From assembly GCF_011516835.1 (NCBI RefSeq), contig NZ_WOTB01000005.1, positions 165,410-229,409 of the forward strand: a DNA stretch of 64,000 bases. The letters are read 5' to 3'. Made by a program: the position numbers and the translations under genes. Positions 8,993 through 17,893 of this stretch are shown one piece after another (the first letter of the stretch is position 1; every line of letters begins with the position of its first letter). Under the pieces are notes generated by a model that made no database searches, was not told the origin of the DNA, and worked only from the letters and a program-made list of their open reading frames with translations. The stretch is from Acetobacter musti (GTDB lineage: Bacteria > Pseudomonadota > Alphaproteobacteria > Acetobacterales > Acetobacteraceae).

Positions 8993-10738
8993 TTACGTGG
9001 ACGGTATACTCTCCAGGAGCCTGATCCCGTCATTGATCGCCGCGCAGTATCTGTTGAGGCCTCTCATAAGGTCGGTCACGGCACAGTGGCGTAAATTTCC
9101 ATCGAGTTTCGAAATCTCACTCGCGACAGACAGCACAGGAAGCGGCTTCGCCGTGACGGCCGGATCGTGTTCGAAACGTGGGAGGCGAGTAAAGTTTATC
9201 GGCACAAGAATCCGCGCCAGATCCATTGAAAGCCGGTTTTTTCTGGTCGGCGGGCAGTCTGATGAAAAAACGCCTTCAATCAGTTTTCCGAATTTCGCGG
9301 TCGCATTATGTGCCGCCGTGAAATCTCCCGCTCCGTTCGCCATCTGATCATAATTTCTGAGCGTATGTTTGATTTCGCTGACTGTGTCGGTCCAGCGGAA
9401 CGGGAGCACTTCCGGCATCGCGATACGAAGCACGGAAAGAAGGTATATCTTCATATCCGTCAGCAGGACGTCCGGATCGGCAATCTCCATAGTGTCATTT
9501 TCAGTATGCCAGGCTATATTCCCGCCACATCCGGAAACGTCGTAGTAACCTTTCTCCTTACGAAGCGCATCGGGCATCGTCGAGCTGAGCATATAGAGAC
9601 TGGAAAGGCCTATATTATTGAAAGAGTAGTCTCCTGCCTGATGCGGACGCTCAATGCCGATATCTGCGTCCGGAACCACATCCCGAATGCTGGTCGTGGC
9701 GATATGGGCACATTCTGAAAATGCCGAAGTGTGATGATAACTTGTCGCCCATCGACAGCCGGGACTATCGCAGTTGATCTGCGCGACACAATGATGATCG
9801 AGTTCCTGAGCGAAATTATCCGCGAACCACGTTGAACCGGCGTAACGACCGGTGGAATGACCTGGCCACCAGGCGATTTTTACTGATCGCCTCAACTGCA
9901 ATCTGTTATTCCAGAGCACTCTCGCCAGTTCGAGAAGCGTTGCATCGCCGGTGGCATTATCTCCGACGCCGACATCCCAGCTGTCGTAATGACCGTGCAG
10001 AAGAATAAAATCATCCGGCTCGGATGCTCCGGGAATCGTCACAACCGGAATTTTCTGAGGAAACCAGCCTTCCTGAAGTGTTGTCCGGATAACAACGCCA
10101 CACGTTTCATCAGCGCGCCGCATAAGACGCTCACCGTCGGGAGCGGATACCGCCGCCACCGGTATTCGGGGTTTGCGCGCAAGATCCGCGAGCCCGGGAT
10201 TTCCCCAGATCGTTGTGCAGGTGCCCCAATGAACATCTGCTCCTGGATTGGCGACGATCAGGCCCAGTCCGCCCGCCTGTTCGATCAGAGACGTCAGGGC
10301 GGGATTTCCAAATCCGGACAGGACAGGTATTTTTCCGCGGACGCGTTCGGAGAGATCCGCCATCGTATGGATTCCACCACCGAACAGTCCGTCAATATCC
10401 CGCGTATAGCTTCGAAGATTTGACCGGTTAGCTTCAAGATGAACGAGTTCGCCGGACACGCCGTCCGGTGCACTGAACGACGATGAGGGTGCTTTGGCCC
10501 GGATTGCAGCACCGTCAAGCGCGATGGATGCCTCGAGCGGGACTGAAAGATAAAGATCAGGTTCGCAGACCTGGACAGGAATCCCAAGAGCACTCAGAGC
10601 GGAAGTAATGTCATCCGCCGCTGCATTAACGTCCTGCGGACGCCAGCGAGGTTTCATTGAAAACAGTTCAATAAGTTTCCATGCGGTTTCGACCCGGACC
10701 TCATCCAGAAACCGTTTCTCCAGATCCGTGACAGTCAT
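8993..10738 (-). CDS. M28-like protein with PA domain, catalytic Glu pair replaced (left arm)
   Basis: 581 residues resembling the M28 zinc peptidase fold of the glutamate carboxypeptidase II/transferrin receptor group, with a protease-associated insert (about residues 90-235). Metal-site motifs kept are LLHGHYDSWD (residues 247-255), GVGDNATGDATLLELARVL (257-275), NCDSP near 322 and AWHTENDT near the C-terminal third. Where the family normally has W-D-x-E-E-x-G-L-x-G-S, this protein has WPGHSTGRYAGS (291-302): both the general-base and the bridging Glu are gone. No signal peptide is visible, unusual for PA-domain M28 proteins, so it should be cytosolic. Strong GGAG before the ATG. It is first in the left operon, divergent from iclR. 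It may be a hydrolase with altered metal chemistry or a binding protein. Confidence 0.85.
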   Translation of the reverse strand: MTVTDLEKRFLDEVRVETAWKLIELFSMKPRWRPQDVNAAADDITSALSALGIPVQVCEPDLYLSVPLEASIALDGAAIRAKAPSSSFSAPDGVSGELVHLEANRSNLRSYTRDIDGLFGGGIHTMADLSERVRGKIPVLSGFGNPALTSLIEQAGGLGLIVANPGADVHWGTCTTIWGNPGLADLARKPRIPVAAVSAPDGERLMRRADETCGVVIRTTLQEGWFPQKIPVVTIPGASEPDDFILLHGHYDSWDVGVGDNATGDATLLELARVLWNNRLQLRRSVKIAWWPGHSTGRYAGSTWFADNFAQELDHHCVAQINCDSPGCRWATSYHHTSAFSECAHIATTSIRDVVPDADIGIERPHQAGDYSFNNIGLSSLYMLSSTMPDALRKEKGYYDVSGCGGNIAWHTENDTMEIADPDVLLTDMKIYLLSVLRIAMPEVLPFRWTDTVSEIKHTLRNYDQMANGAGDFTAAHNATAKFGKLIEGVFSSDCPPTRKNRLSMDLARILVPINFTRLPRFEHDPAVTAKPLPVLSVASEISKLDGNLRHCAVTDLMRGLNRYCAAINDGIRLLESIPST

Positions 10739-11144
10739 TTCGTCTCTCCATCGATTCTTGTTTCTGTATCAGTCTGGATATTTTCGTAATTCAGCGCATT
10801 ACGGCGATTTTATATTTGTGTTTAATACTTACGACAGAACATATGATGCCAACGGCGTTCTTATTTCTTTCACAATTCAATGAAATTAAATTTCATCGTT
10901 ATGAAGTATTTTCGGAACACTCACAGTGATAATAAATCCATTTTCTGGCACAGAAATTCAGCAGCGAAAGGGAGCGTCCTGTCAGACGCCCGACTGCTGC
11001 TCCGTGACAGATACTGATCCCGAACCGCAACGGAGATAATGGATATATCCCTCGGCCGGTTCAGCGGTCTTCAGATTTCTCTTTACATTTGCATCGGATC
11101 ATCCGTTCATATATGTGAACATCGTTTCCGTAGGAGAATGTTGC
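10739..11144. promoter_or_regulatory. Divergent control region between the M28-like gene and iclR
   Basis: A 406-bp AT-rich non-coding stretch between two divergent gene starts, standing out from the GC-rich surroundings. It must hold the promoters of the left operon (minus) and of iclR plus the second M28-like gene (plus). A 7-3-7 inverted repeat lies at 10880-10896. I did not find convincing -35/-10 pairs by eye, and no open frame in it looks coding. Confidence 0.6.
10880..10896. promoter_or_regulatory. Palindrome, candidate IclR operator
   Basis: The sequence ATGAAATTAAATTTCAT is a perfect 7-base inverted repeat with a 3-base centre. Its GAAAT/ATTTC half-sites resemble the operator reported for E. 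coli IclR (TGGAAAT-N-ATTTCCA). It lies about 140 bp upstream of the left operon's first start codon and about 250 bp upstream of iclR, placing it where a regulator could control both directions. Binding is inference. Confidence 0.5.
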
Positions 11145-11972
11145 ATGACCGAACCGTATCGTCAAACAAAAACTGATCCTGCTGAGAACCAAAAGGCCGA
11201 TACTTCGGTCAAATCGGCCGGGCGTATTCTCGATATCCTCGATCTTCTCGCTTTACGGACCGAACCTGTCTCGCTCGCCGAAGTCCGCAATGTGCTTGCC
11301 TTGCCGAAAAGCAGTGCTCTGCTGCTGCTGAGAACTCTTGTCTCCCGTGGTTACGCTATGAAAAACGCGGAAGGACGCTACTACCTTGATCCCATTCTGA
11401 ATGCAGGCGGGGCGGACTGGGTTGGAGGACCAAACTGCGCGATGCTGCGTCTGGTGCGCCCGGTCATGCTCACGCTCTCGCAGGCTGTCCGGGAAACGGT
11501 TCTGTACGGCGTCATGCAGCCCGATCTGACTGTAAGGCTGGTAGAAAAATGTGTGAGCCCACAGGTTATCCGATACGATACAGATATTGCGAACCCGGTT
11601 CCAGCTTATTGCACAGCAATTGGCCGATCTATACTTGCTTATTCTCCGACAGATTTTGTTGAATATTATATACAGAATACACCAATGCCTCCGTTGACGG
11701 CCAGTACGATTGTTGAACCTGATGCATTCCGGGCCAGTCTGCGGCACATCCGTGAACAGGGTTTCGCAGTCAATTTTGAGGAACGCATGGTCGGCGCTTC
11801 TTCGGTGGCAGCACCGTTCTTCGACAGCGCAGGCAAGGTACTCGGCGCAATCAATGTTGGCTGCGTCACTAGCAGTTTTGTCGAACATCGCGAGACGATT
11901 CTGGAGAATCTGCTATCGAATGTGCAGGACCTGACCAGCCGTCTCAGACAGATAAATGGCGTTGCCGCGTGA
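11145..11972 (+). CDS. IclR family transcriptional regulator
   Basis: DNA-binding regulator, 275 residues. The winged helix-turn-helix is at about residues 18-80 (RILDILDLLALRTEPVSLAE, then LALPKSSALLLLRTLVSRGY), followed by the IclR effector-binding domain to the C-terminus (for example PAYCTAIGRSILAY and FAVNFEERMVGASSVAAPFF). The ATG at 11145 is preferred because GGAG lies 8 bases upstream; a GTG at 11115 would add 10 residues without a better ribosome site. It sits between the two arms of the hydantoinase island and is co-directional with the second M28-like gene 79 bp downstream. It is the obvious local regulator, probably responding to the substrate or an intermediate. The effector is unknown. 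Confidence 0.93.
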   Translation: MTEPYRQTKTDPAENQKADTSVKSAGRILDILDLLALRTEPVSLAEVRNVLALPKSSALLLLRTLVSRGYAMKNAEGRYYLDPILNAGGADWVGGPNCAMLRLVRPVMLTLSQAVRETVLYGVMQPDLTVRLVEKCVSPQVIRYDTDIANPVPAYCTAIGRSILAYSPTDFVEYYIQNTPMPPLTASTIVEPDAFRASLRHIREQGFAVNFEERMVGASSVAAPFFDSAGKVLGAINVGCVTSSFVEHRETILENLLSNVQDLTSRLRQINGVAA

Positions 11973-12051
11973 CCTCGGCGATTACCGGCATTTTTGTAAC
12001 GCCTGTTCGGCAGCCGAGATCACATTCCCGTTTCAATGCAGGAGAAAACTC

Positions 12052-13827
12052 GTGACTGATACCATAGCGTCGGATTCGACGGATGTCCCGGAAGCACCAC
12101 ATGCCGCCGTGGACATGGATGTGATGATGGCTCACATGACTGAATTCGCGCGGCGGACAAAGATGTCCGGATCGCCCGACGAATATGCCAGCTTTCTCTA
12201 CCTGGAAAAGACGCTGACCGGTTATGGCTACGACACAACTCTGTTTCGCCATGCCGCCTATATCAGCGAACCCGGAGAGGCGCAGATCGAGATCGACGGT
12301 GTTTTTCCGACATGCATCACGCATTCCTTTTCGCAATCAACGCCGGCGACCGGCATCTCCGGCGAAGTGATCTGGGCGGGGCGTGGAGATCCGGCCGATT
12401 TCGCCGACAGGAATGTGGCAGGCAAGATCGTTCTCATGGACGGAATAGCGAATCCCGGCGCCAGTTTGCGTGCAGGACAGGCGGGAGCAATTGGCCAGAT
12501 TCAGATCAGCCCGCATGAACATCTGCATGATATGTGCATCTCCCCGGTCTGGGGCAGTCCAACAGATATTGAGCAGGGGAACCTGCCGAAGACCGCTGTC
12601 GTCAGCGTTCTGAACCACGTTGGCGTTTCGTTGAAACAACGCCTGGCGAAAGGCGAGACTGTAACTGCGACACTCCACACAAGAGTCATAACAGAATGGC
12701 GAAAGATACCGCTTCTCGTTGCGGAATTAACGTCTCCGCGCGACAATGACGACAGTTTCGTTCTGCTGTCGGGTCATCATGACGCTTGGTATTTCGGAGT
12801 GATGGATAACGGAAGTGCCAACGCCACGATGCTGGAAGCGGCGCGTGTTCTGGCAGAACGGCGTGCTGAGTGGCAACGGGGGCTCCGGCTTTGTTTCTGG
12901 TCGGGACATTCCCACGGGCGATACGCCGGTTCGGCGTGGTATGCTGATCATTACTGGGAAGAACTCGCCGGGCGTTGCGCAGCCCATGTGAATGTGGACT
13001 CGACCGGCGGAAAGGGAGCCACCGTACTGGCGGATGCCCCGGTCTCAGCGGAGCTGGCAGCGCTCGCCATGCGGGCTGTGAAACGGGAGGCGGGTCAGGA
13101 TCTCACGGGACGCCGCATGCTTCGGGCGGGGGACCAGTCATTCTGGGGTATCGGCATTCCCTCGATGTTCATGAGTTTGAGCGAGCAACCGGCTGTTCCG
13201 GGTTCAGGAAAAGATGACCGGCAGGGTGGTGGCCTTGGCTGGTGGTGGCACACGCCGGAAGATCTCATCGACAAGATTGATCCCGAATTTCTTCTGCGTG
13301 ATACAAAGGTTTACGTAGATGTCCTGTGGCAGCTTCTGGCTTCGGCAATCCTGCCGCTGGACTATCAGAGCGCGACAGCCGCACTCCTGTCCGAACTCGA
13401 AGCTCTGCAGAACCACCTGGATGGCAGATTTTCGCTTACCTCTCTTGTGGCCCGGGCAAGGCAGTTGCACGCGCAGTGTGTCGGCCTGCGTTACACCCTT
13501 GCGGAAACAATGGAAGAACGCAAGATTCCGGCCATCAATACTGCCCTGATCGCGGTGTCACGCGCATTCGTTCCAGTCGATTACACCACGGGCGACCGTT
13601 TCGGCCATGATCCGGCGCTTCCGCAGCATGCCTGGCCGGTTCTGGACCCGTTGCGAAAACTGGTGGATGTGCCAGCGGAAACGGATGAAAGCCTGTTTCT
13701 CGAAGTTGCGGCCCAACGCAGCGTCAACCGGATGATGTTTGCGTTGCAGCAGGCGATCGCCGCGCTGCAGCCTGTCGCTGCACAGGACAGCGTGGGGGAG
13801 GCACTGCAAACACAGACAGGAGAATAA
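12052..13827 (+). CDS. M28-like protein with PA domain, catalytic Glu pair replaced (right arm)
   Basis: 591 residues, a diverged paralogue of the protein at 8993-10738. The GTG at 12052 was chosen because GGAG lies 8 bases upstream and the alignment with the paralogue begins near there; an upstream in-frame start at 11956 would overlap the end of iclR and adds 32 atypical residues. Metal-site motifs: LLSGHHDAWYFGVMDN (about residues 238-253), NVDSTGG, WWHTPEDLIDKIDP. Where the family has the Glu-Glu catalytic motif it has WSGHSHGRYAGS (about 283-294), the same replacement as in the paralogue. No signal peptide. It probably shares a transcript with iclR. Function as above: altered hydrolase or amide-binding protein. 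Confidence 0.85.
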   Translation: MTDTIASDSTDVPEAPHAAVDMDVMMAHMTEFARRTKMSGSPDEYASFLYLEKTLTGYGYDTTLFRHAAYISEPGEAQIEIDGVFPTCITHSFSQSTPATGISGEVIWAGRGDPADFADRNVAGKIVLMDGIANPGASLRAGQAGAIGQIQISPHEHLHDMCISPVWGSPTDIEQGNLPKTAVVSVLNHVGVSLKQRLAKGETVTATLHTRVITEWRKIPLLVAELTSPRDNDDSFVLLSGHHDAWYFGVMDNGSANATMLEAARVLAERRAEWQRGLRLCFWSGHSHGRYAGSAWYADHYWEELAGRCAAHVNVDSTGGKGATVLADAPVSAELAALAMRAVKREAGQDLTGRRMLRAGDQSFWGIGIPSMFMSLSEQPAVPGSGKDDRQGGGLGWWWHTPEDLIDKIDPEFLLRDTKVYVDVLWQLLASAILPLDYQSATAALLSELEALQNHLDGRFSLTSLVARARQLHAQCVGLRYTLAETMEERKIPAINTALIAVSRAFVPVDYTTGDRFGHDPALPQHAWPVLDPLRKLVDVPAETDESLFLEVAAQRSVNRMMFALQQAIAALQPVAAQDSVGEALQTQTGE

Positions 13828-13858
13828 CGACAAAGCCTGTGTTCGGATATTGTTTCGG

Positions 13859-15052
13859 TTACAGCTCTGTCGCGCGTGAACAGGCGCGCGGACGAATACG
13901 GATACCGCTTTTCTGCTGTTCAATGGCATGGGCGATCCATCCGATCGAACGGCTGATTGTGAACAAAGTCTCCGCTACTTCCTGTCCCAGGCCGTAGCCG
14001 GTTTCAGTGATCACCAGGGCGAGTTCGACATTGGGACGCAGCCCCGTCAGCCTGGCGACACTGTCGATCAGTTTCGCGGTCGCCGGTGGCACCGGCACAT
14101 GCGCCATGATGGCGGCGGCACGCGGATCGCCCTCCGGGTAAAGACGGTGAAAGAAACCTGGAAGGGCGCCGTTCTTCCCGGTTCTTTGCCTGACGAAATC
14201 TTCCAGGTCGTCCGTGGCCGCAGCTTCTTCCAGAAGAACCCGGACATCTTTGAAGGCGGTTACGTGTTCGAGGCCACGAAAGGCCCCGAGACCTGCGAGC
14301 AATGCCGAGGTAAGGTCCGCATCCATCGACGCAACGACCCGGACCGCGAATGAGGCTGCGTTCAGTTCGTGATCTGCGCAGCAGACCAGGATGCGCCGGA
14401 TGACTTCGCGTGCGTCTGGGCGCTGCCACGTTTCCGCCAGAGCATCATGCAGGTTTTTCGTGACATCCAGTTTCGCGGATGCCATGGCACAGGCCAGAGC
14501 CCGCACGAGACAGACGGCGGCGGCCAGACGTTCGTTTTCCGGTCGTCGTGCAGAGGAGGCCGACGGGTCCATAAGGGCCAGCAGCGCGAGCGCGCGATCA
14601 ACGGGCGGTGCATTCGCCTTGATCCGTGCCGTTCCGGCCCATCCCGGAACGAGAGCGGGGTCGAAATGTGCTTTATCGAACGGAGCGGCATGCGCGTCCC
14701 ACAGAAGCACGGCAACGTCTTCAAGCGATGCATGACCGGCGAGAGCGGTGATATCCCGCCCCCGATAAGTCAGCCGCCCTTTCTCGATCTGACTGATATG
14801 TGTCTCGAGGATCGGCAATCCCCAGTCCAGTGCGGTGGCGACGGCGGCCGAGGGTCTGCGTGCATGATTCTTACGCCATACCAGCCTGTCGACATCAGCC
14901 TGAACATACAGCCTGGCACGGCTGTTTCCCGGTTGCGGGACCGAACGGATCAGGCCACGGCTCACATAGGCATAGAGTGTCGACCGGCTGACGCTGAGCG
15001 AAGCAGAGGCCGAGGCGGCATCGACAAATCCATGCGGATTTTCCTGAGACAT
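13859..15052 (-). CDS. Citrate-synthase-like protein with N-terminal helix-turn-helix
   Basis: 397 residues. Residues 10-60 form a MerR-like helix-turn-helix (SVSRSTLYAYVSRGLIRSV, then ARLYVQADVDRLVWRK); residues 75-380 match the citrate synthase fold, including KGRLTYRGRDITAL, CCADHELNAASF (His228), a HVTAF stretch (His263), LPGFFHRLYPEGDPRA and RSIGWIAHAIEQ. In citrate synthase the second catalytic His is followed by Gly-Gly-Ala and the catalytic Asp sits in N-V/I-D-F; here these are Val-Thr-Ala and N-V-E (Glu343). It could be a weak or altered acyl-CoA condensing enzyme or a metabolite-sensing DNA-binding protein. It converges with the M28-like gene and is divergent from the right-arm M20 operon. 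Fold confident; activity uncertain. Confidence 0.85.
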   Translation of the reverse strand: MSQENPHGFVDAASASASLSVSRSTLYAYVSRGLIRSVPQPGNSRARLYVQADVDRLVWRKNHARRPSAAVATALDWGLPILETHISQIEKGRLTYRGRDITALAGHASLEDVAVLLWDAHAAPFDKAHFDPALVPGWAGTARIKANAPPVDRALALLALMDPSASSARRPENERLAAAVCLVRALACAMASAKLDVTKNLHDALAETWQRPDAREVIRRILVCCADHELNAASFAVRVVASMDADLTSALLAGLGAFRGLEHVTAFKDVRVLLEEAAATDDLEDFVRQRTGKNGALPGFFHRLYPEGDPRAAAIMAHVPVPPATAKLIDSVARLTGLRPNVELALVITETGYGLGQEVAETLFTISRSIGWIAHAIEQQKSGIRIRPRACSRATEL

Positions 15053-15247
15053 CGGCTTTCTTTCTAAATATATTGAAAGATTGATTCAACATTGACACGA
15101 AGTCAACTTCTCCATAGCTCTTCAAAAAGTCGGCAATATATAAGGATCAGTCCGAATATTCCGACTTCAACACCGGATCAGCGCGATGCAGGATGACCCG
15201 CCCTGCCCCATCTGCGCTGTGACCCGCCTGAAGGAGGAGACGCCGGC
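15053..15247. promoter_or_regulatory. Divergent promoter region with two palindromes
   Basis: 195 bp between the divergent starts of the citrate-synthase-like gene (minus) and the M20-PrpD-HyuB-HyuA operon (plus). It holds TTGATTCAA at 15081-15089 and TTGACACGAAGTCAA at 15092-15106, two adjacent inverted repeats sharing TTGA/TCAA half-sites, next to an AT-rich stretch (15063-15075). On the minus strand TTGACT within the second palindrome could serve as a -35 box. These are candidate operators for a regulator acting in both directions; which protein binds is unknown. Confidence 0.5.
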
Positions 15248-16441
15248 ATGCGTGCATCAGAAGCAGCCAGTGAGCTGGAACGGGCCCTTCGCCTGATTCG
15301 GGAACAGGAACCGCAGATGATGGCGGAACTCCTGGATCTGGTGACCATTCCGGCTCCTCCTTTCGGAGAAGCACAACGCAGCAGCCGGATCGCGGAACGG
15401 TTTGTGTGTGCCGGACTTTCCGATGTCACCACTGATGAAATCGGAAATGTGATCGGACACTGGAAAGGAGGAGCGGGTCCACGGGTCATGGTCATCTCGC
15501 ATATGGACACCGTGTTTCCGGCCGGCACCCCGCTTGTCCCGAGATTTGAACAGGACCGCGTATTCTGTCCCGGCATCCGGGACAATACCGCTGCTGTCGC
15601 CAGTCTGATCAGACTGCCCCAGGTTCTCGCTGAGGCTGACCTCTCTTTGCCCTGCGATCTCTGGCTGGCCAGCAGCGTCGGAGAAGAGGGGCTGGGAGAT
15701 CTTCGTGGAATGCGGAAGCTGATGGCCGACCGGGGCGCGTCATTTGATGCTGTTGTGGTCTACGATGGCGATCTGGGCAATGTCGTTCATTGCGGCGTGG
15801 GGAGCCGACGTTTCAGAATCACCTATCGGGCGTCGGGCGGACACAGTTTCGCGGATTTCGGAAAGCCCAGCGCAGTTCACGGACTGGCAAGCGCCTGCGC
15901 GCAGTTTTGCCAGATTTCACTGCCGCCCGAGCCGAAGACCACTCTCAACATAGGCGAATTTCATGGTGGCACCTCAGTTAATGCCATTGCCCAGGAGGCA
16001 GTCGCCATTATTGACATGCGCTCGGTTTCCCAGACGGAACTTGAAAAACTTGTTATCTCCGTGCTCGATATTTTTTCGGAGACCGCGAAAGTGTTTGATT
16101 GCGGGATGGAACTGGAACAGGTCGGAGACCGGCCTGCGGGTATGCTTCCGGCCGACCATCCGCTCGTGCGGACAGGAGCAGATGTGCTGCATGGGATGGG
16201 TATTACGCCCCGTCTCTCTGCGGCGAGTACAGACGCTAATATTGCATTATCGATGGGCATTCCCGCTATCTGCGTCGGGTCAGGCCTTGGAAAGAATGTG
16301 CACAGGCCGGACGAAAGTCTTTATGTTCCTTCGATCGTTGACGGCCTGCAACAACTCGTCCTGCTTCTGGCGCGTCTTGATTACACAGTTGTTCCGCGTC
16401 GCGATGTCATCGCAACGACGCCGGATTTCCACACGGCATGA
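15248..16441 (+). CDS. M20 family metallopeptidase (right arm)
   Basis: 397-residue M20-family amidohydrolase, shorter than the left-arm one and closer to PepT/CPG2-like members. Motifs: ISHMDTVFPAG (His85, Asp87), GIRDNTAAVA (Asp112), SSVGEEGLGD (Glu146 catalytic, Glu147 ligand), VYDGD (Asp173), ASGGHSFADFG (His199 in the lid domain), and VHRPDES near the C-terminus with the last His. All ligands are present. A GGAGGAG site lies upstream of the ATG. Its stop overlaps the MmgE/PrpD start by 4 bp (ATGA), so the two are coupled. It likely removes an amide or amino-acid unit in the same pathway as the left-arm enzyme but on a different intermediate; substrate unknown. Confidence 0.9.
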   Translation: MRASEAASELERALRLIREQEPQMMAELLDLVTIPAPPFGEAQRSSRIAERFVCAGLSDVTTDEIGNVIGHWKGGAGPRVMVISHMDTVFPAGTPLVPRFEQDRVFCPGIRDNTAAVASLIRLPQVLAEADLSLPCDLWLASSVGEEGLGDLRGMRKLMADRGASFDAVVVYDGDLGNVVHCGVGSRRFRITYRASGGHSFADFGKPSAVHGLASACAQFCQISLPPEPKTTLNIGEFHGGTSVNAIAQEAVAIIDMRSVSQTELEKLVISVLDIFSETAKVFDCGMELEQVGDRPAGMLPADHPLVRTGADVLHGMGITPRLSAASTDANIALSMGIPAICVGSGLGKNVHRPDESLYVPSIVDGLQQLVLLLARLDYTVVPRRDVIATTPDFHTA

Positions 16442-17796
16442 ATCATCTCTCCACGAGTGTTATCGGATCCGTTGCCCGCCGGACCGTGCATGATACACAG
16501 TTCAGTCTGACCGCGCGTACCCGGGCATCGCACGCTTTCACGGATACGATCGGCTGCATCGTGTCCGGTGTCGCGGAAGCGCCTGTCGTTATGGCGCGTC
16601 AGGCGCTTTCTGCTCCGGCGGGAGGTCCCTGCGCGGTGATCGGCGGTGGCGGAGCGCCGGCGGGGCACGCGGCGCTGATCAATGCGACGGCCGCCCATGC
16701 CCAGGATTACGATGATACGTTCGGGCCATTGTCGGGGCATGCCTCCGCAGTGCTTGTCCCCGCCCTGCTGGGGGTGGCTGGTCTGGTCAGCACCAGTGGT
16801 ATGCGCCTGACGGAGGCCTATCTCATTGGTCTGGAAGCGCAGGCGCTCTTTGGGCGTGGTCTCAATCCCGGTCATTACGCTGCCGGATGGCATGCGACGT
16901 CGACAGTGGGCGCGATCGGGGCATCGATAGGGACAGCCTGGCTGCTGGGACTCGACGAGGAGGGTATGACCCGTGCCGCCAGTCTTGCCGTCAGCATGGC
17001 CTCGGGCCTCAAGGGACAGTTTGGCACACCGGCAAAGCCGCTTCATGCCGGTCTTGCAGCGCGGAATGCCGTCGAAGCGGCATTGCTCGCTGCGACCGGT
17101 CTGACGGGACGGCCGGACATCATCGAACATGCGATGGGTCTGGAAAAAGTCTGTGCCGGCAAAGGCGAGAAATGGGCGCAGATCATGATGTCGCCAGGCG
17201 CACCGCATTCCATTGAGTCCATCGGCCTGACGCCCAAGCGCTATCCCTGCTGCGCCGCAACACACGACACGCTTGACAGGCTGCTTGATCTCAGGACCCT
17301 GCATGGTTTTGACGCGGCGGACGTGGAACGGGTCGATATCGCGCTGGATGCGGTGGCCATGGACAATCTGTCCTACATGGAACCGGTGAACGGGATGCAG
17401 GCGCGTTTCTCGATGACTTACTGTGCGGCTGTCACACTTCTTCAGGGCGTGCCGCGTCTTTCGGACTTCACGCAGGAGGCTGTGGAGGAACCGGCGAGGC
17501 GTCGGCTCCTCTCCCTGATCCATCCGCATCTTTGTGGCGCAGAAGAATCTGCCGTCCCGCGACATCGTGTGACCGTAAGGCTCAAAGACGGACGGACACT
17601 GCGGTCCGGACGGACGGCGGAGGCAAGTCCGCCTGCCCGCACCTTCAACGAGAACGACCGGCGGGACAAGTATCTGGACTGCTGCAGCCGGCATCTCGAT
17701 CGTTCTGATGCTGACACTCTTTATGAGCGGCTTCTGACGCTTGAGAAGCAACCGGATCTGGCTTTCATCGCCTGTGCTTTCGGGAAGGCACGATAA
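16438..17796 (+). CDS. MmgE/PrpD family protein
   Basis: 452 residues of the MmgE/PrpD family (2-methylcitrate dehydratase, iminodisuccinate epimerase and cis-aconitate decarboxylase relatives). Typical stretches are the N-terminal helical domain with DTIGCIVSGV, ATAAHAQDYDDTFG near residue 80, GRGLNPGHYAAGWHATSTVG near 140, MASGLKGQFGTPAKPLHAGLA near 183, and the small C-terminal domain after about 260 (KRYPCCAATHDTLD). It overlaps the M20 gene by 4 bp and precedes hyuB by 97 bp. No other methylcitrate-cycle gene is present except the divergent citrate-synthase-like protein, so a role in dehydrating or isomerising a tricarboxylate-like or imide intermediate is more plausible than propionate breakdown. 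That role is inference. Confidence 0.9.
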   Translation: MNHLSTSVIGSVARRTVHDTQFSLTARTRASHAFTDTIGCIVSGVAEAPVVMARQALSAPAGGPCAVIGGGGAPAGHAALINATAAHAQDYDDTFGPLSGHASAVLVPALLGVAGLVSTSGMRLTEAYLIGLEAQALFGRGLNPGHYAAGWHATSTVGAIGASIGTAWLLGLDEEGMTRAASLAVSMASGLKGQFGTPAKPLHAGLAARNAVEAALLAATGLTGRPDIIEHAMGLEKVCAGKGEKWAQIMMSPGAPHSIESIGLTPKRYPCCAATHDTLDRLLDLRTLHGFDAADVERVDIALDAVAMDNLSYMEPVNGMQARFSMTYCAAVTLLQGVPRLSDFTQEAVEEPARRRLLSLIHPHLCGAEESAVPRHRVTVRLKDGRTLRSGRTAEASPPARTFNENDRRDKYLDCCSRHLDRSDADTLYERLLTLEKQPDLAFIACAFGKAR

Positions 17797-17893
17797 TGCT
17801 TCCGGAATGCAGCCCCTGCCGGGACATGCACAGGGTTTGTTTGCAGGGCGGTCGCGGCATATCGGCGGGATCCGAAGGAAAGGGGCATTACCT

